DNA of 64,000 bases. Origin: Pseudomonas fluorescens (GTDB lineage: Bacteria; Pseudomonadota; Gammaproteobacteria; Pseudomonadales; Pseudomonadaceae). Position numbers and translations under genes: made by a program. Below the pieces are notes generated by a model. It ran no database searches, was not told the DNA's origin, and worked only from the letters and a program-made list of their open reading frames with translations. Every line of letters begins with the position of its first letter. The first letter of the stretch is position 1. The stretch covers positions 37,154-101,153 of the forward strand of contig NZ_JSAK01000036.1 of assembly GCF_000802965.1 (NCBI RefSeq), given 5' to 3'. Of the stretch, positions 37,698 through 46,181 are shown piece by piece.

Positions 37698-38165
37698 TTA
37701 CCGCTTGAACTCGAATTCCAGCTCCGCACCTTCAACTTCTCGGCGCTCTTCGTTGCGCAGTTGCAACTGCATTTCGTTGTTGATCAGCCTTCCGTTGAGC
37801 TGGAACTGGCTGCTTTTGTCACCGAACATCTGCGGCAACACCGGTTCGCGCTTGGGCAATGGCACTGTGCCGACCGGTTTCAGTTCTTCGACCATGTCTT
37901 TGGGCAGACTCAAATCCAGGTTGGCTGAAGGTATTGGGGTTTTCACCACCTCACTGGCCGGTTTTGACTTGGAGGCAGTCGACGGACGCTTCTTCGCCAC
38001 AGGGGCTTTCTGTTTTGCAGGTGCGGCGTTTTTGGCGGGAGCCGGTTTTTTCGAAGTTGCGTTTGCTGGCGGGTTTTCCTGAGCGGAAGCGGCCATCACG
38101 GATACCGGCTGAGCACTCAATAACAGGCAAATCATCAGCGAGGCGGCGGGAAAAATCGGTTTCAT
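37698..38165 (-). CDS. Secreted hypothetical protein with Lys/Ala/Pro-rich linker
   Basis: 155 residues. Signal peptide MKPIFPAASLMICLLLSAQP with cleavage likely after VMA. Residues about 30-75 are Ala/Pro/Lys repeats (KKPAPAKNAAPAKQKAPVAK), a flexible basic linker; the C-terminal 75 residues have a conserved-looking domain with LDLSLPKDMVEELKP and FQLNGRLINNEMQLQLRNEE. Not recognised as a named family. The basic linker may contact peptidoglycan or DNA-like polyanions; this is speculation. Confidence 0.7.
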   Translation of the reverse strand: MKPIFPAASLMICLLLSAQPVSVMAASAQENPPANATSKKPAPAKNAAPAKQKAPVAKKRPSTASKSKPASEVVKTPIPSANLDLSLPKDMVEELKPVGTVPLPKREPVLPQMFGDKSSQFQLNGRLINNEMQLQLRNEERREVEGAELEFEFKR

Positions 38166-38264
38166 GGACCCAACGGCGCAAACAGCGCGAACGACAGAGG
38201 GGACATATGCTCGCCTGTTGTTGTCATCATGACAAGCACGGGCAGGAATAACCTGCCCGACCTG

Positions 38265-39704
38265 CTACAGACCGCCCGCCATTTCCTGGCAGAGCTGGGT
38301 GGCCAGCATGCCCAGGGTCATCAACGCACGCTCGGCTTCACGGTTCCACGGGATCCCGCAGTTCAGCCGGATACAGTGGTTGAATTGCTCGGTGTTACTG
38401 AAAATCAGCCCCGGCGCAATACTGATGCCTTGCTGCAATGCACGCACATGCAGCTCCTGGGTGTTGACCCGTCCAGGCAAACTCACCCACAAAATGAAAC
38501 CGCCGGTAGGCCGAGTCATCTGGGTGCCTTCGGGGAAATACTGCTGCACCGCCAACTGGAAGGCGCTGAGGTTCTTGCGGTACTCCTGACGGATGTAGCG
38601 CAAATGTCGGTCGTAACCGCCGTTTTCCAGATAGGCGGCAATGCCCATTTGCGTAACGCTGCAGGCTGAATGGGTACTGAAGGTCTGCAAGCGCTGGATT
38701 TCCTGCTGATACTTGCCGGCAATCATCCAGCCGATCCGCACGCCCGGCGATAGAGTTTTGGAGAAACTCGAGCAATAGATCACCCGATCTAGCCGGTCAT
38801 AAGCCTTGAGCGACTTGGTACGCCCCTGCTCGAACATCAGCTCACCGTAGATATCGTCCTCGACAATCTGGATATCGAAGTCCGACGCCAGGCGCAGCAA
38901 TTGTTTCTGCCGCTCTTCGGGCATGGTGCCGCCCAATGGGTTGCTCAGACGAGTGGTCAGTACCAGTGCCTTGATCGACCACTGGTTGGCGGCCAGTTGC
39001 AGGGCTTCGAGGCTCATGCCGGTGGACGGATCGCTGGGGATTTCAATGACCTTCAGACCCAAGAGATCGGCCAATTGCAGAAGGCCGTAGTAGGTCGGCG
39101 ACTCGGCAGCGATCAGATCGCCCGGCCGGGTCAGAACCCGCAAGGACATCTGCAAGGCATCGACGCAGCCATGGGTAATCACCACTTCCGAAGGATCGAC
39201 CACCACGCCGGCATCGCGCATGCGGATCGCCACTTGCCGACGCAACGGTTCAAAACCGGGGCTGAACATGTAGCTGAATGCACGCGGGCTATGGAAACGG
39301 GTGACTTTGGCCAACTGCTGATGAAGCGCCCGCACCGGCAGATAATCGACACTCGGCACCGCCGCGCCTAACGGGAACACGCCTTCGCGGCGGGACTCGA
39401 CCAATACCTGCTGGATGATGCTGCTGCGAGTGACCAGGCCCGGGCGCTCGACCCGGGCGATGTCCGGTGTTGGCGCGGTCAGGGCCGGTGTCTGGTGCAC
39501 GTAGTAACCCGACTGCGGCCGGGCACGGATCAGCCCCTGATCCTCGAGGTTGGCGTACGCCTGCAATACCGTCGCATGGCTGACATTGAGCTGCGAGCTC
39601 ATCTTGCGCACCGAAGGCACGCGCTCCCCTGGTTGATAGACACCACGGCGGATGTCTTCGGCCAGTTGTTGAGCAATACGTTGGTAGAGCAAGAGATTGG
39701 TCAT
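38265..39704 (-). CDS. MocR-type GntR regulator with aminotransferase domain
   Basis: 479 residues. N-terminal GntR winged helix (about 1-75: LYQRIAQQLAEDIRRGVYQP, PSVRKMSSQLNVSHATVLQAY) fused to a fold-type I aminotransferase domain with the PLP Lys in SSFSKTLSPG and DDIYGELMF. MocR regulators use PLP or an amino compound as ligand, often controlling PLP or GABA/taurine metabolism. No adjacent divergent target gene is present, so autoregulation or a remote target is likely. A paired inverted repeat lies just upstream (39798-39832). Confidence 0.88.
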   Translation of the reverse strand: MTNLLLYQRIAQQLAEDIRRGVYQPGERVPSVRKMSSQLNVSHATVLQAYANLEDQGLIRARPQSGYYVHQTPALTAPTPDIARVERPGLVTRSSIIQQVLVESRREGVFPLGAAVPSVDYLPVRALHQQLAKVTRFHSPRAFSYMFSPGFEPLRRQVAIRMRDAGVVVDPSEVVITHGCVDALQMSLRVLTRPGDLIAAESPTYYGLLQLADLLGLKVIEIPSDPSTGMSLEALQLAANQWSIKALVLTTRLSNPLGGTMPEERQKQLLRLASDFDIQIVEDDIYGELMFEQGRTKSLKAYDRLDRVIYCSSFSKTLSPGVRIGWMIAGKYQQEIQRLQTFSTHSACSVTQMGIAAYLENGGYDRHLRYIRQEYRKNLSAFQLAVQQYFPEGTQMTRPTGGFILWVSLPGRVNTQELHVRALQQGISIAPGLIFSNTEQFNHCIRLNCGIPWNREAERALMTLGMLATQLCQEMAGGL

Positions 39705-39764
39705 GACGCAGCACTCGATTTCACGGGCATTTTATTCTTGTGTGAAACAATACCGGAACAGTTT

Positions 39765-39836
39765 AGAAGTGTACTGGGACAGTTGCCACAATAGTCGACA
39801 GTACAGTGCAGTGTCAGCAAGAACTGTACTGTTTTG
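39765..39836. promoter_or_regulatory. Candidate MocR operator with inverted and half-site repeats
   Basis: A perfect 10-base inverted repeat, ACAGTACAGT (39798-39807) and ACTGTACTGT (39823-39832), spaced by 15 bases, with a further half-site TGTACTGGGACAG near 39767. These lie 60-130 bases before the mocR-type gene on its promoter side, as expected for autoregulation. Confidence 0.55.
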
Positions 39837-39855
39837 AGAGATATTTGGCAGGCGT

Positions 39856-39889
39856 AAAAAAACCCGGCGCTGCATCGCAGGCCGGGTTT
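39856..39889 (-). terminator. Rho-independent terminator after the OmpA-like operon
   Basis: Read leftward: AAACCCGGC, a 12-base loop, GCCGGGTTT then a T run. Stem of nine pairs. Positioned about 110 bases past the stop of the OmpA-family gene. Confidence 0.8.
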
Positions 39890-39891
39890 GT

Positions 39892-39976
39892 AGGACCGGC
39901 TTGCTGGCGATGCCATCGCTGCGGTTCATTTGAGAATCCACGTTGATGCCATCGCCAGCAAGCCGGCTCCTACGGA
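39892..39976. repeat. REP pair, GGCTTGCTGGCGATG type
   Basis: GTAGGACCGGCTTGCTGGCG and inverse GCCAGCAAGCCGGCTCCTAC flank a loop; lies between the OmpA-like gene and its terminator. Confidence 0.82.
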
Positions 39977-39998
39977 GTGCGTGGTTAGGTAGCGCCCA

Positions 39999-40811
39999 CT
40001 ATCGGGCGGCGCCCAACTGGCCTTTTTCGTCGGAGAACACAATTTCCACTCGACGGTTCTGGGCGCGGCCACGCTCGGAGGCGTTCGCGTCCACAGGGTA
40101 TTCATCGCCGTAGCCTTCAACCTGGATGCGTTTGTCGTCGATGCCCAGGTCCATCAAGACGTCAGCCACCGATTGCGCACGGTCGCGCGACAGCTTGAGG
40201 TTGTCCTGCTTGCCGCCGGTGCTGTCGGTGTAGCCTTCGATCCGCACCACGCGCTTGGGGTTGAGCTGGAGGAATTGCACGATTTTCAGCACCACGCGAT
40301 TGGCCGAGTTTTTCAACTCCGCTTCACCGGTATCGAACAGCACATCGCCGAGGGTCATGACCAAACCACGGTCAGTCTGGGTGGTGGCCAGCGCAACAAT
40401 CTGCTCTTCGAGCAACTTGCCTTGCTGTTGCACGCTGAACAGTTTGGATTCACGCAAAGCTAGTTGCAGGCGTTGACGCTCCAGTTCGAGCTTCGCGGCG
40501 CGCTCTTCGTTGAGCGCCAGATTGGTGTGCTCGCGGGCGATTTCGCTGTAGCGCTGGCTCAAATAGGCGTATTGCACCACGTCCGAGCCACTGCCCCAAT
40601 AGCTGGACAACCGATCGGCCCGGGCCAGGGACTCACCGGCTCGAATCACGTCCTTGGGCGCGATCCGCAATACGTTGGAGTCTTCCTTGACCTTCTGGAA
40701 GTCAGCACTCGCCTGTTGCAGAGCCGCTTCACTGTGCTGACCAGCGCAGCCATAGAGGCTCGCGCAACCGACCAGGATCAAACCGCCGAGGGCTTTGGTC
40801 TTGCGGCTCAT
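39999..40811 (-). CDS. OmpA-family lipoprotein
   Basis: 270 residues. Lipoprotein signal peptide with lipobox LYGC (LVGCASLYGCAGQ); an N-terminal helical DUF4398-like coiled region (about 25-140, with many Glu/Arg/Leu heptads), then a C-terminal OmpA peptidoglycan-binding domain (VLFDTGEAELK, EGYTDSTGGKQDN, RDRAQSVADVL, GRAQNRRVEI). Likely anchored in the outer membrane and binding peptidoglycan. ATGA overlap with the preceding DUF4398 gene indicates translational coupling. Confidence 0.88.
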   Translation of the reverse strand: MSRKTKALGGLILVGCASLYGCAGQHSEAALQQASADFQKVKEDSNVLRIAPKDVIRAGESLARADRLSSYWGSGSDVVQYAYLSQRYSEIAREHTNLALNEERAAKLELERQRLQLALRESKLFSVQQQGKLLEEQIVALATTQTDRGLVMTLGDVLFDTGEAELKNSANRVVLKIVQFLQLNPKRVVRIEGYTDSTGGKQDNLKLSRDRAQSVADVLMDLGIDDKRIQVEGYGDEYPVDANASERGRAQNRRVEIVFSDEKGQLGAAR

Positions 40812-41164
40812 TGGGCATCTCCCAGTTGCTTGCGCAGGCGGGTGATGCGGGTATTGAGCATGTCCAACTGCTCTTCGCTCTTGAGGGTCAGAACCTTGGC
40901 CTCAGCCAGACGCGCATCCAGTTCGGCCTGTTCAGCCCGCATGCGCGCATTCCTGAAAGATTGGTCGGCCATGCTGCCCTTGGCGCGGTTGAACTTGTCT
41001 TCGGCCAGTTTCATTTCCGGCACTTCGTCAGCGGTGGCGCCAACGGCCTTGGCTTGTTCGAGTGCCTGTTCGGTCAGGCGCATTTGTTCATTCGGCGCCG
41101 GATCGGCTGCACAACCCGCCAGAGCCAGAACGGCCAGGGCAGCGAAAAGAGGTCGAATACTCAC
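40808..41164 (-). CDS. DUF4398 lipoprotein
   Basis: 118 residues from a GTG start (MSIRPLFAALAVLALAGCAA) with lipobox LAGC and AGGGA before the GTG. The mature part is a helical DUF4398 domain (EQMRLTEQALEQAKAVGA, then AEQAELDARLAEAKVL). Overlaps the OmpA-like gene by four bases and follows the solute-binding gene after nine bases. Envelope role inferred; family function unknown. Confidence 0.83.
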   Translation of the reverse strand: MSIRPLFAALAVLALAGCAADPAPNEQMRLTEQALEQAKAVGATADEVPEMKLAEDKFNRAKGSMADQSFRNARMRAEQAELDARLAEAKVLTLKSEEQLDMLNTRITRLRKQLGDAQ

Positions 41165-41173
41165 TAAAAATCC

Positions 41174-41998
41174 CTACTGTTTTGGGGTACTGACAGGTTG
41201 CTTCTGCTGCGCGTTCCAACGCTCGATATTGCGTTGCAGTACAGCCTCCGTCAGTCCGGACGCGGGCAATTCTGTCATCTTTTTGGCCAACTGTCCGCGC
41301 AACCACGGATCGTTGCAGGCGGAGTTGTGGGAAACCGCCAGAAACAGTCCCGGTTGGTCGACCGGTTGAGCGCGGGCGATCAGATCCTTGGTCATGCCCA
41401 GAGTCTGCGCCATCGCCATGCCGGAGTAACGACCGGCCAGGACAAATTCCACCTCGCCCAAGAGCAATTTCTGAAAGGCCTGGGTAAGGTTTGGCGTGCG
41501 TGTGAGGGTCAATTGCTGTTCAGCGAAAGTGCCGAATTCCGGAGTCAATCGAGACTTTTCCGACAAAGCGCCGGAGTGACCGTGCAGGTCCTGTAGCTGG
41601 TTGTAGACCAGTGAAGAATCCTTGCGGGTCCAGACCAGGTAATCATTTTCCAGCAGTGGCGGATGAATGTAGTCCAGGGATTCGAGCTCAGCGACCGTCA
41701 GTGGCGCATCGGCCAACATGTCCATGCGTCCGCTACGCACTTCGTCCAGCGCCTGGGAGCGTTTGCCGGCGTAGAGCATTTCCACCTTGATGCCCAACTG
41801 CCCCGCTACCTGCTGCAACAAATCGGCACTGGCGCCAATCAGGTGCTTGGGGTCTTGCGGGTCTTGCCACAGGTACGGTGGCGCATCCGGGCTGCCGGTT
41901 ACCACCAGGCGTTCGCACTTGCCCGCGGCGATCGACAGTGTCGAAAACACCGTCAGGCCCAGCAGCATTGACCAACCGAACACTCGCTGCACATCCAT
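41174..41998 (-). CDS. Periplasmic solute-binding protein (family 3 type)
   Basis: 274 residues. Signal peptide MDVQRVFGWSMLLGLTVFST, cleavage near IAAG; then VTGSPDAPPYLWQD, GASADLLQQVAGQLGI and GRMDMLADAPLTVAE typical of bacterial extracellular solute-binding proteins family 3. No permease or ATPase is nearby; instead it leads an operon with two envelope lipoproteins, so it may serve as a sensor or chaperone. Start at ATG with GGAG about 11 bases upstream; a GTG five codons earlier is an alternative. Confidence 0.8.
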   Translation of the reverse strand: MDVQRVFGWSMLLGLTVFSTLSIAAGKCERLVVTGSPDAPPYLWQDPQDPKHLIGASADLLQQVAGQLGIKVEMLYAGKRSQALDEVRSGRMDMLADAPLTVAELESLDYIHPPLLENDYLVWTRKDSSLVYNQLQDLHGHSGALSEKSRLTPEFGTFAEQQLTLTRTPNLTQAFQKLLLGEVEFVLAGRYSGMAMAQTLGMTKDLIARAQPVDQPGLFLAVSHNSACNDPWLRGQLAKKMTELPASGLTEAVLQRNIERWNAQQKQPVSTPKQ

Positions 41999-42044
41999 AG
42001 CAATACACTCCACTCAAGCCCCGTTATATCCCCTGTAGGAAAGG

Positions 42045-42077
42045 CAAAAAAAAACCCGACCATACGGTCGGGCTCTT
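42045..42077 (-). terminator. Rho-independent terminator of the etfBA transcript
   Basis: Read leftward: AGAGCCCGACCGTATGGTCG GG with a T tract; stem CCCGACC/GGTCGGG with loop GTAT. Begins about 20 bases after the etfA stop. Confidence 0.9.
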
Positions 42078-42096
42078 TATAAGTGAAGCAGCAGGT

Positions 42097-43026
42097 TTAG
42101 ACCAGCTTCTCCAGCTCAGGGATGGCTTCGAACAGGTCCGCCACCAGGCCGTAATCGGCCACCTGGAAGATCGGCGCTTCTTCGTCCTTGTTGATCGCAA
42201 CGATCACTTTGGAGTCTTTCATGCCGGCCAGGTGCTGGATCGCGCCGGAGATACCGACGGCGATGTACAGCTGTGGAGCAACGATCTTGCCGGTCTGACC
42301 GACCTGCATGTCGTTCGGAACGAAACCTGCGTCGACCGCGGCGCGGGAAGCACCGACGGCAGCGCCCAGCTTGTCGGCCAGCGCGTACAGGTGTTTGAAG
42401 TTGTCGCCGTTCTGCATGCCGCGGCCGCCGGAAACGACGATCTTGGCAGCGGTCAGTTCCGGACGATCGGACTTGGCCAGTTCTTCGCCGACGAAGCTGG
42501 AGATGCCAGCGTCGTGAGCAGCGGCAACGGCTTCAACAGCGGCCGAACCACCGGTAGCGGCAACCGGGTCGAAACCGGTGGCACGCACGGTGATCACTTT
42601 CACTGCGGCGTTCGATTGCACGGTAGCGATGGCGTTACCGGCGTAGATCGGACGCTTGAAGGTGTCAGCGCTTTCTACCGAGATGATCTCGGAGATCTGG
42701 TCAACGTCCAGTGCAGCGGCAACGCGCGGCAGGATGTTTTTGCCGTTGGAAGTGGCGGCAGCCAGGATGTGGCTGTAGCCCTTGCCCAATTCAGCGACCA
42801 GAGGAGCAACGTTTTCCGGCAGCTGGTGCGCGTAAGCGGCATTGTCAGCGTTCAGGACTTTGCTCACGCCAGCAATTTTCGCAGCGGCTTCAGCCACGGC
42901 GCCAGCGCCATGGCCGGCAACCAGAACGTGGATGTCACCACCGATTTTAGCGGCGGCAGCGACGGTGTTCAGCGTGGCCGGGGCCAGCACTTTGTTGTCG
43001 TGTTCAGCAATAACCAAGATAGTCAT
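42097..43026 (-). CDS. etfA: Electron transfer flavoprotein subunit alpha
   Basis: 309 residues. Binds FAD and, with EtfB, carries electrons from acyl-CoA and other dehydrogenases to ETF-ubiquinone oxidoreductase. The C-terminal FAD-binding signature LYIAVGISGAIQHLAGMKDS and VVSGGRGMQN are present. Its ATG follows the etfB TAA with no gap, and the two are cotranscribed (PA2951-2952 order). A terminator follows. Confidence 0.96.
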   Translation of the reverse strand: MTILVIAEHDNKVLAPATLNTVAAAAKIGGDIHVLVAGHGAGAVAEAAAKIAGVSKVLNADNAAYAHQLPENVAPLVAELGKGYSHILAAATSNGKNILPRVAAALDVDQISEIISVESADTFKRPIYAGNAIATVQSNAAVKVITVRATGFDPVAATGGSAAVEAVAAAHDAGISSFVGEELAKSDRPELTAAKIVVSGGRGMQNGDNFKHLYALADKLGAAVGASRAAVDAGFVPNDMQVGQTGKIVAPQLYIAVGISGAIQHLAGMKDSKVIVAINKDEEAPIFQVADYGLVADLFEAIPELEKLV

Positions 43027-43776
43027 TTAGATTACCTTCGCTTCGTTTTTCAGTTTCTCGACCAGTTCAGCCACCGACTTGACCTTGATACCCGCGCTGC
43101 GTGCAGCAGGCGCTTCGACTTTCACGGTTTTGTTGGTGGAGGCGGTGGAAACGCCCAAAGCGTCCGGAGTCAGCACTTCGAGAGGCTTCTTCTTAGCTTT
43201 CATGATGTTTGGCAGAGACGCGTAGCGCGGCTCGTTCAAACGCAGGTCGGTGGTGACGATGGCCGGCAGCTTCAGGGAAACTGTCTGCGCGCCGCCGTCG
43301 ATTTCGCGAGTCACAGCAACGCTGTCGCCGCTGATTTCGACTTTCGAAGCGAACGTGCCCTGACCATAACCGCTCAATGCAGCGAGCATCTGGCCAGTCT
43401 GGTTGTTGTCGCTGTCGATGGCTTGTTTGCCAAGGATCACCAGCTGAGGCTGTTCCTTGTCGACAACAGCTTTCAACAGTTTGGCCACGGCCAGGGAAGT
43501 CAGATCTTCGGCGGATTCGACGAGGATGGCGCGGTCGGCACCCAGAGCCAGCGCGGTGCGCAGTTGCTCTTGAGCGGTAGTCGGGCCCACGGAGACGACG
43601 ACGATTTCAGTCGCAACGCCTTTCTCTTTCAGGCGTACGGCTTCTTCCACTGCGATCTCGCAGAACGGGTTCATCGACATCTTGACGTTGGCAAGATCGA
43701 CGCCGGAATTGTCCGCCTTGACGCGGACCTTGACGTTGTAATCCACAACGCGTTTGACAGCTACAAGAACCTTCAT
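43027..43776 (-). CDS. etfB: Electron transfer flavoprotein subunit beta
   Basis: 249 residues, family length. Binds AMP in the ETF heterodimer; MKVLVAVKRVVDYNVKVRVK, VSVGPTTAQEQLRTALALGADRA and the recognition segment around LPAIVTTDLRLNEPRY are typical. First gene of the leftward etfBA operon. The 548-base divergent region with etfQO carries repeats described separately. Confidence 0.96.
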   Translation of the reverse strand: MKVLVAVKRVVDYNVKVRVKADNSGVDLANVKMSMNPFCEIAVEEAVRLKEKGVATEIVVVSVGPTTAQEQLRTALALGADRAILVESAEDLTSLAVAKLLKAVVDKEQPQLVILGKQAIDSDNNQTGQMLAALSGYGQGTFASKVEISGDSVAVTREIDGGAQTVSLKLPAIVTTDLRLNEPRYASLPNIMKAKKKPLEVLTPDALGVSTASTNKTVKVEAPAARSAGIKVKSVAELVEKLKNEAKVI

Positions 43777-44324
43777 GGATTCCTCGTTACTCTCCGGTGA
43801 AAAGAAAGTCGCCTAGGCGAACCTGGCGGTTGATGCTCATCGGGCGCAAGGGCACCTCTAAAAACGCCGGCATTCGTGTCAAGTGACCATCGCTCACGAT
43901 GCTGATGACCGTTCGTCAGTGGTGACTGACGAGTCATTCAACATCGCGGCGTGTAAACTGCGCATCAAACCCGCGCAGCGCATCACTCTCTACTGCCATC
44001 GCCCTGTCTTTAGAGGTGCTCTTGAAACCAACAGTCAGCCTACGGCGAGCGCAAAACCGCCCGTATCTTGACCGGAACGCCTATTCCGGTCAATACGCCA
44101 AAATGGCCGTTCATAAGGCGCGTGACTTTGATTTCTCTGGCCTTGAGCCAATTCAAACAAACGTTTGTATTGGACGCTGAGAGTGGTGTAGATATAATGC
44201 GCCACCCAAAGAGAAAGGTGGTCACTCGATTGTCCTCTCCCGACCTTACGCCGGGATTCAAGGATGCGACACCTAACCTCCAAAATTAGAAAAAAACTGT
44301 TGAGCCTTGAGTAGGAGATAGCCT
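43777..44324. other. Divergent control region between etfB and etfQO
   Basis: 548 bases with no credible gene. It holds a 15-of-16 inverted repeat CAAGGGCACCTCTAAA (43847-43862) / TTTAGAGGTGCTCTTG (44009-44024) on the etfBA side and a near-consensus promoter with an adjoining palindrome on the etfQO side. Confidence 0.6.
44157..44198 (+). promoter_or_regulatory. etfQO promoter with PsrA-like palindrome
   Basis: -35 TTGGAC (44170-44175), 17-base spacer, -10 TATAAT (44193-44198): near-perfect sigma-70 boxes. Immediately upstream is the palindrome ACAAACGTTTGT (44157-44168), with another CAAAC at 44154, fitting the PsrA-type pattern (C/G)AAAC-N(2-4)-GTTT(G/C). The site abuts the -35 box, so a bound protein could block or assist polymerase. 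Confidence 0.65.
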
Positions 44325-45989
44325 GTGGAACGCGAATACATGGAATTCGACGTGGTCATCGTCGGTGCCGGCCCCGCTGGTCTTTCCGCTGCCTGCCGCT
44401 TGAAGCAGAAGGCTGCTGAAGCCGGTAAGGAAATCAGCGTCTGCGTGGTCGAAAAAGGCTCCGAAGTCGGTGCTCACATTCTGTCCGGTGCCGTGTTCGA
44501 ACCACGCGCGCTGAACGAACTGTTCCCGGACTGGAAGGAACTCGGCGCACCGCTGAACACGCCAGTCACGCGCGATGACATCTTCGTGCTGAAAAACGCC
44601 GAAAGCGCGCAAAAAATTCCTGACTTCTTTGTGCCCAAGACCATGCACAACGAAGGCAACTACATCATCTCCCTGGGCAACCTGTGCCGCTGGCTGGCCC
44701 AGCGGGCCGAGAACCTGGGCGTGGAAATCTACCCGGGCTTCGCCGCTCAGGAAGCGCTGTTCGACGAAAACGGCATCGTTCGCGGGATCATCACCGGCGA
44801 TCTGGGCGTTGACCGCGAAGGTCACCCGAAAGAAGGCCTGTACACCCCAGGCATGGAACTGCGCGGCAAATACACGCTGTTCGCCGAAGGTTGCCGTGGC
44901 CACATCGGCAAGCAACTGATCAAGCGTTTCAACCTGGACACTGAAGCTGATGCCCAGCACTACGGCATCGGCCTGAAAGAAATCTGGGAAGTCGACCCGG
45001 CCAAGCACCAGCCAGGCCTGGTAGTCCACACCGCCGGTTGGCCGATGGACATCATGGGCACCGAGAACACCGGTGGCTCGTTCCTCTATCACCTGGAAAA
45101 CAATCAGGTTGTAGTGGGCCTGATCGTCGATCTGTCCTACAGCAACACTTACCTGTCGCCGTTCGACGAGTTCCAGCGCCTCAAGCATCACCCGGTGCTC
45201 AAGCAGTACCTGGAAGGCGGCAAGCGCATCAGCTACGGCGCCCGCGCCATCTGCAAGGGCGGCCTGAACTCGCTGCCGAAAATGGTCTTCAAGGGCGGCG
45301 CGCTGATCGGTTGCGACCTCGGCACCCTGAACTTCGCCAAGATCAAGGGCAGCCATACCGCGATGAAATCCGGCATGCTGGCCGCTGAGTCCGTGGCTGA
45401 CGCGCTGTTCGCCGACAAGGATGGCACGGAAGAGCTGACCTCTTATGTCGACGCCTTCAAGAACAGCTGGCTCCACGAAGAACTGTTCGCCAGCCGCAAC
45501 TTCGGCCCGGCGATCCACAAGTTCGGCGCGATCGTTGGTGGTGGTTTCAACTGGCTCGACCAGAACATCTTCGGCGGCAAACTGCCGTTCACTCTGCACG
45601 ACACCAAGCCGGATTACGCTTGCCTGAAACTGGCGGCCGACTGCAAGAAGATCGACTACCCGAAACCGGACGGCAAGATCAGCTTCGACAAACTCAGCTC
45701 AGTGTTCATCTCTGGTACTAACCATGAAGAAGAGCAGCCGTGCCACCTGAAGCTGACCGACCCGAGCATCCCGATCAGCAAGAACTTGCCGCTGTACGAT
45801 GAGCCTGCCCAGCGTTACTGCCCGGCAGGCGTATATGAAGTGATCACCAAGGAAGACGGCGAGAAGCGCTTCCAGATCAACGCGCAGAACTGCGTTCACT
45901 GCAAGACCTGCGACATCAAGGATCCTGCACAGAACATCACCTGGGTGACGCCGGAAGGCGCTGGCGGCCCGACTTACCCGAACATGTAA
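44325..45989 (+). CDS. Electron transfer flavoprotein-ubiquinone oxidoreductase
   Basis: 554 residues. Membrane-associated flavoprotein passing electrons from ETF to ubiquinone. N-terminal FAD motif VVIVGAGPAGLSAACRLKQK; C-terminal [4Fe-4S] cysteines in YCPAGVYEV and NCVHCKTCDIKDPAQNI. The start is a GTG preceded by AGGAGA seven bases away; an ATG six codons later (MEFDVVIVGAG) has no Shine-Dalgarno. Divergent from etfBA, matching PA2953. Confidence 0.95.
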   Translation: MEREYMEFDVVIVGAGPAGLSAACRLKQKAAEAGKEISVCVVEKGSEVGAHILSGAVFEPRALNELFPDWKELGAPLNTPVTRDDIFVLKNAESAQKIPDFFVPKTMHNEGNYIISLGNLCRWLAQRAENLGVEIYPGFAAQEALFDENGIVRGIITGDLGVDREGHPKEGLYTPGMELRGKYTLFAEGCRGHIGKQLIKRFNLDTEADAQHYGIGLKEIWEVDPAKHQPGLVVHTAGWPMDIMGTENTGGSFLYHLENNQVVVGLIVDLSYSNTYLSPFDEFQRLKHHPVLKQYLEGGKRISYGARAICKGGLNSLPKMVFKGGALIGCDLGTLNFAKIKGSHTAMKSGMLAAESVADALFADKDGTEELTSYVDAFKNSWLHEELFASRNFGPAIHKFGAIVGGGFNWLDQNIFGGKLPFTLHDTKPDYACLKLAADCKKIDYPKPDGKISFDKLSSVFISGTNHEEEQPCHLKLTDPSIPISKNLPLYDEPAQRYCPAGVYEVITKEDGEKRFQINAQNCVHCKTCDIKDPAQNITWVTPEGAGGPTYPNM

Positions 45990-46006
45990 GCCGAACCGCA
46001 CACATC

Positions 46007-46031
46007 AAGGCTCCCGAATGGGGGCCTTTTT
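46007..46031 (+). terminator. Rho-independent terminator after etfQO
   Basis: AAGGCTCCC, loop GAAT, GGGGGCCTT then TTT: nine pairs with one G.U, 18 bases after the stop. Confidence 0.88.
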
Positions 46032-46063
46032 GTTGCCCGGGATTCAGAGCATCACACACCACC

Positions 46064-46168
46064 CCTGTAGGAGCGAGCCTGCTCGCGATGGACGTTAACG
46101 ATGGCGCGGGGATCCTGGATTCAAGCGGTGCATTTGAGACCATCGCGAGCAGGCTCGCTCCTACAGGG
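46064..46168. repeat. REP pair, TGTAGGAGCGAGCCTGCTCGCGATGG type
   Basis: CTGTAGGAGCGAGCCTGCTC and inverse GAGCAGGCTCGCTCCTACAG flank a 45-base loop between convergent etfQO and the AraC gene. Confidence 0.87.
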
Positions 46169-46181
46169 GGTTATCAATAAC

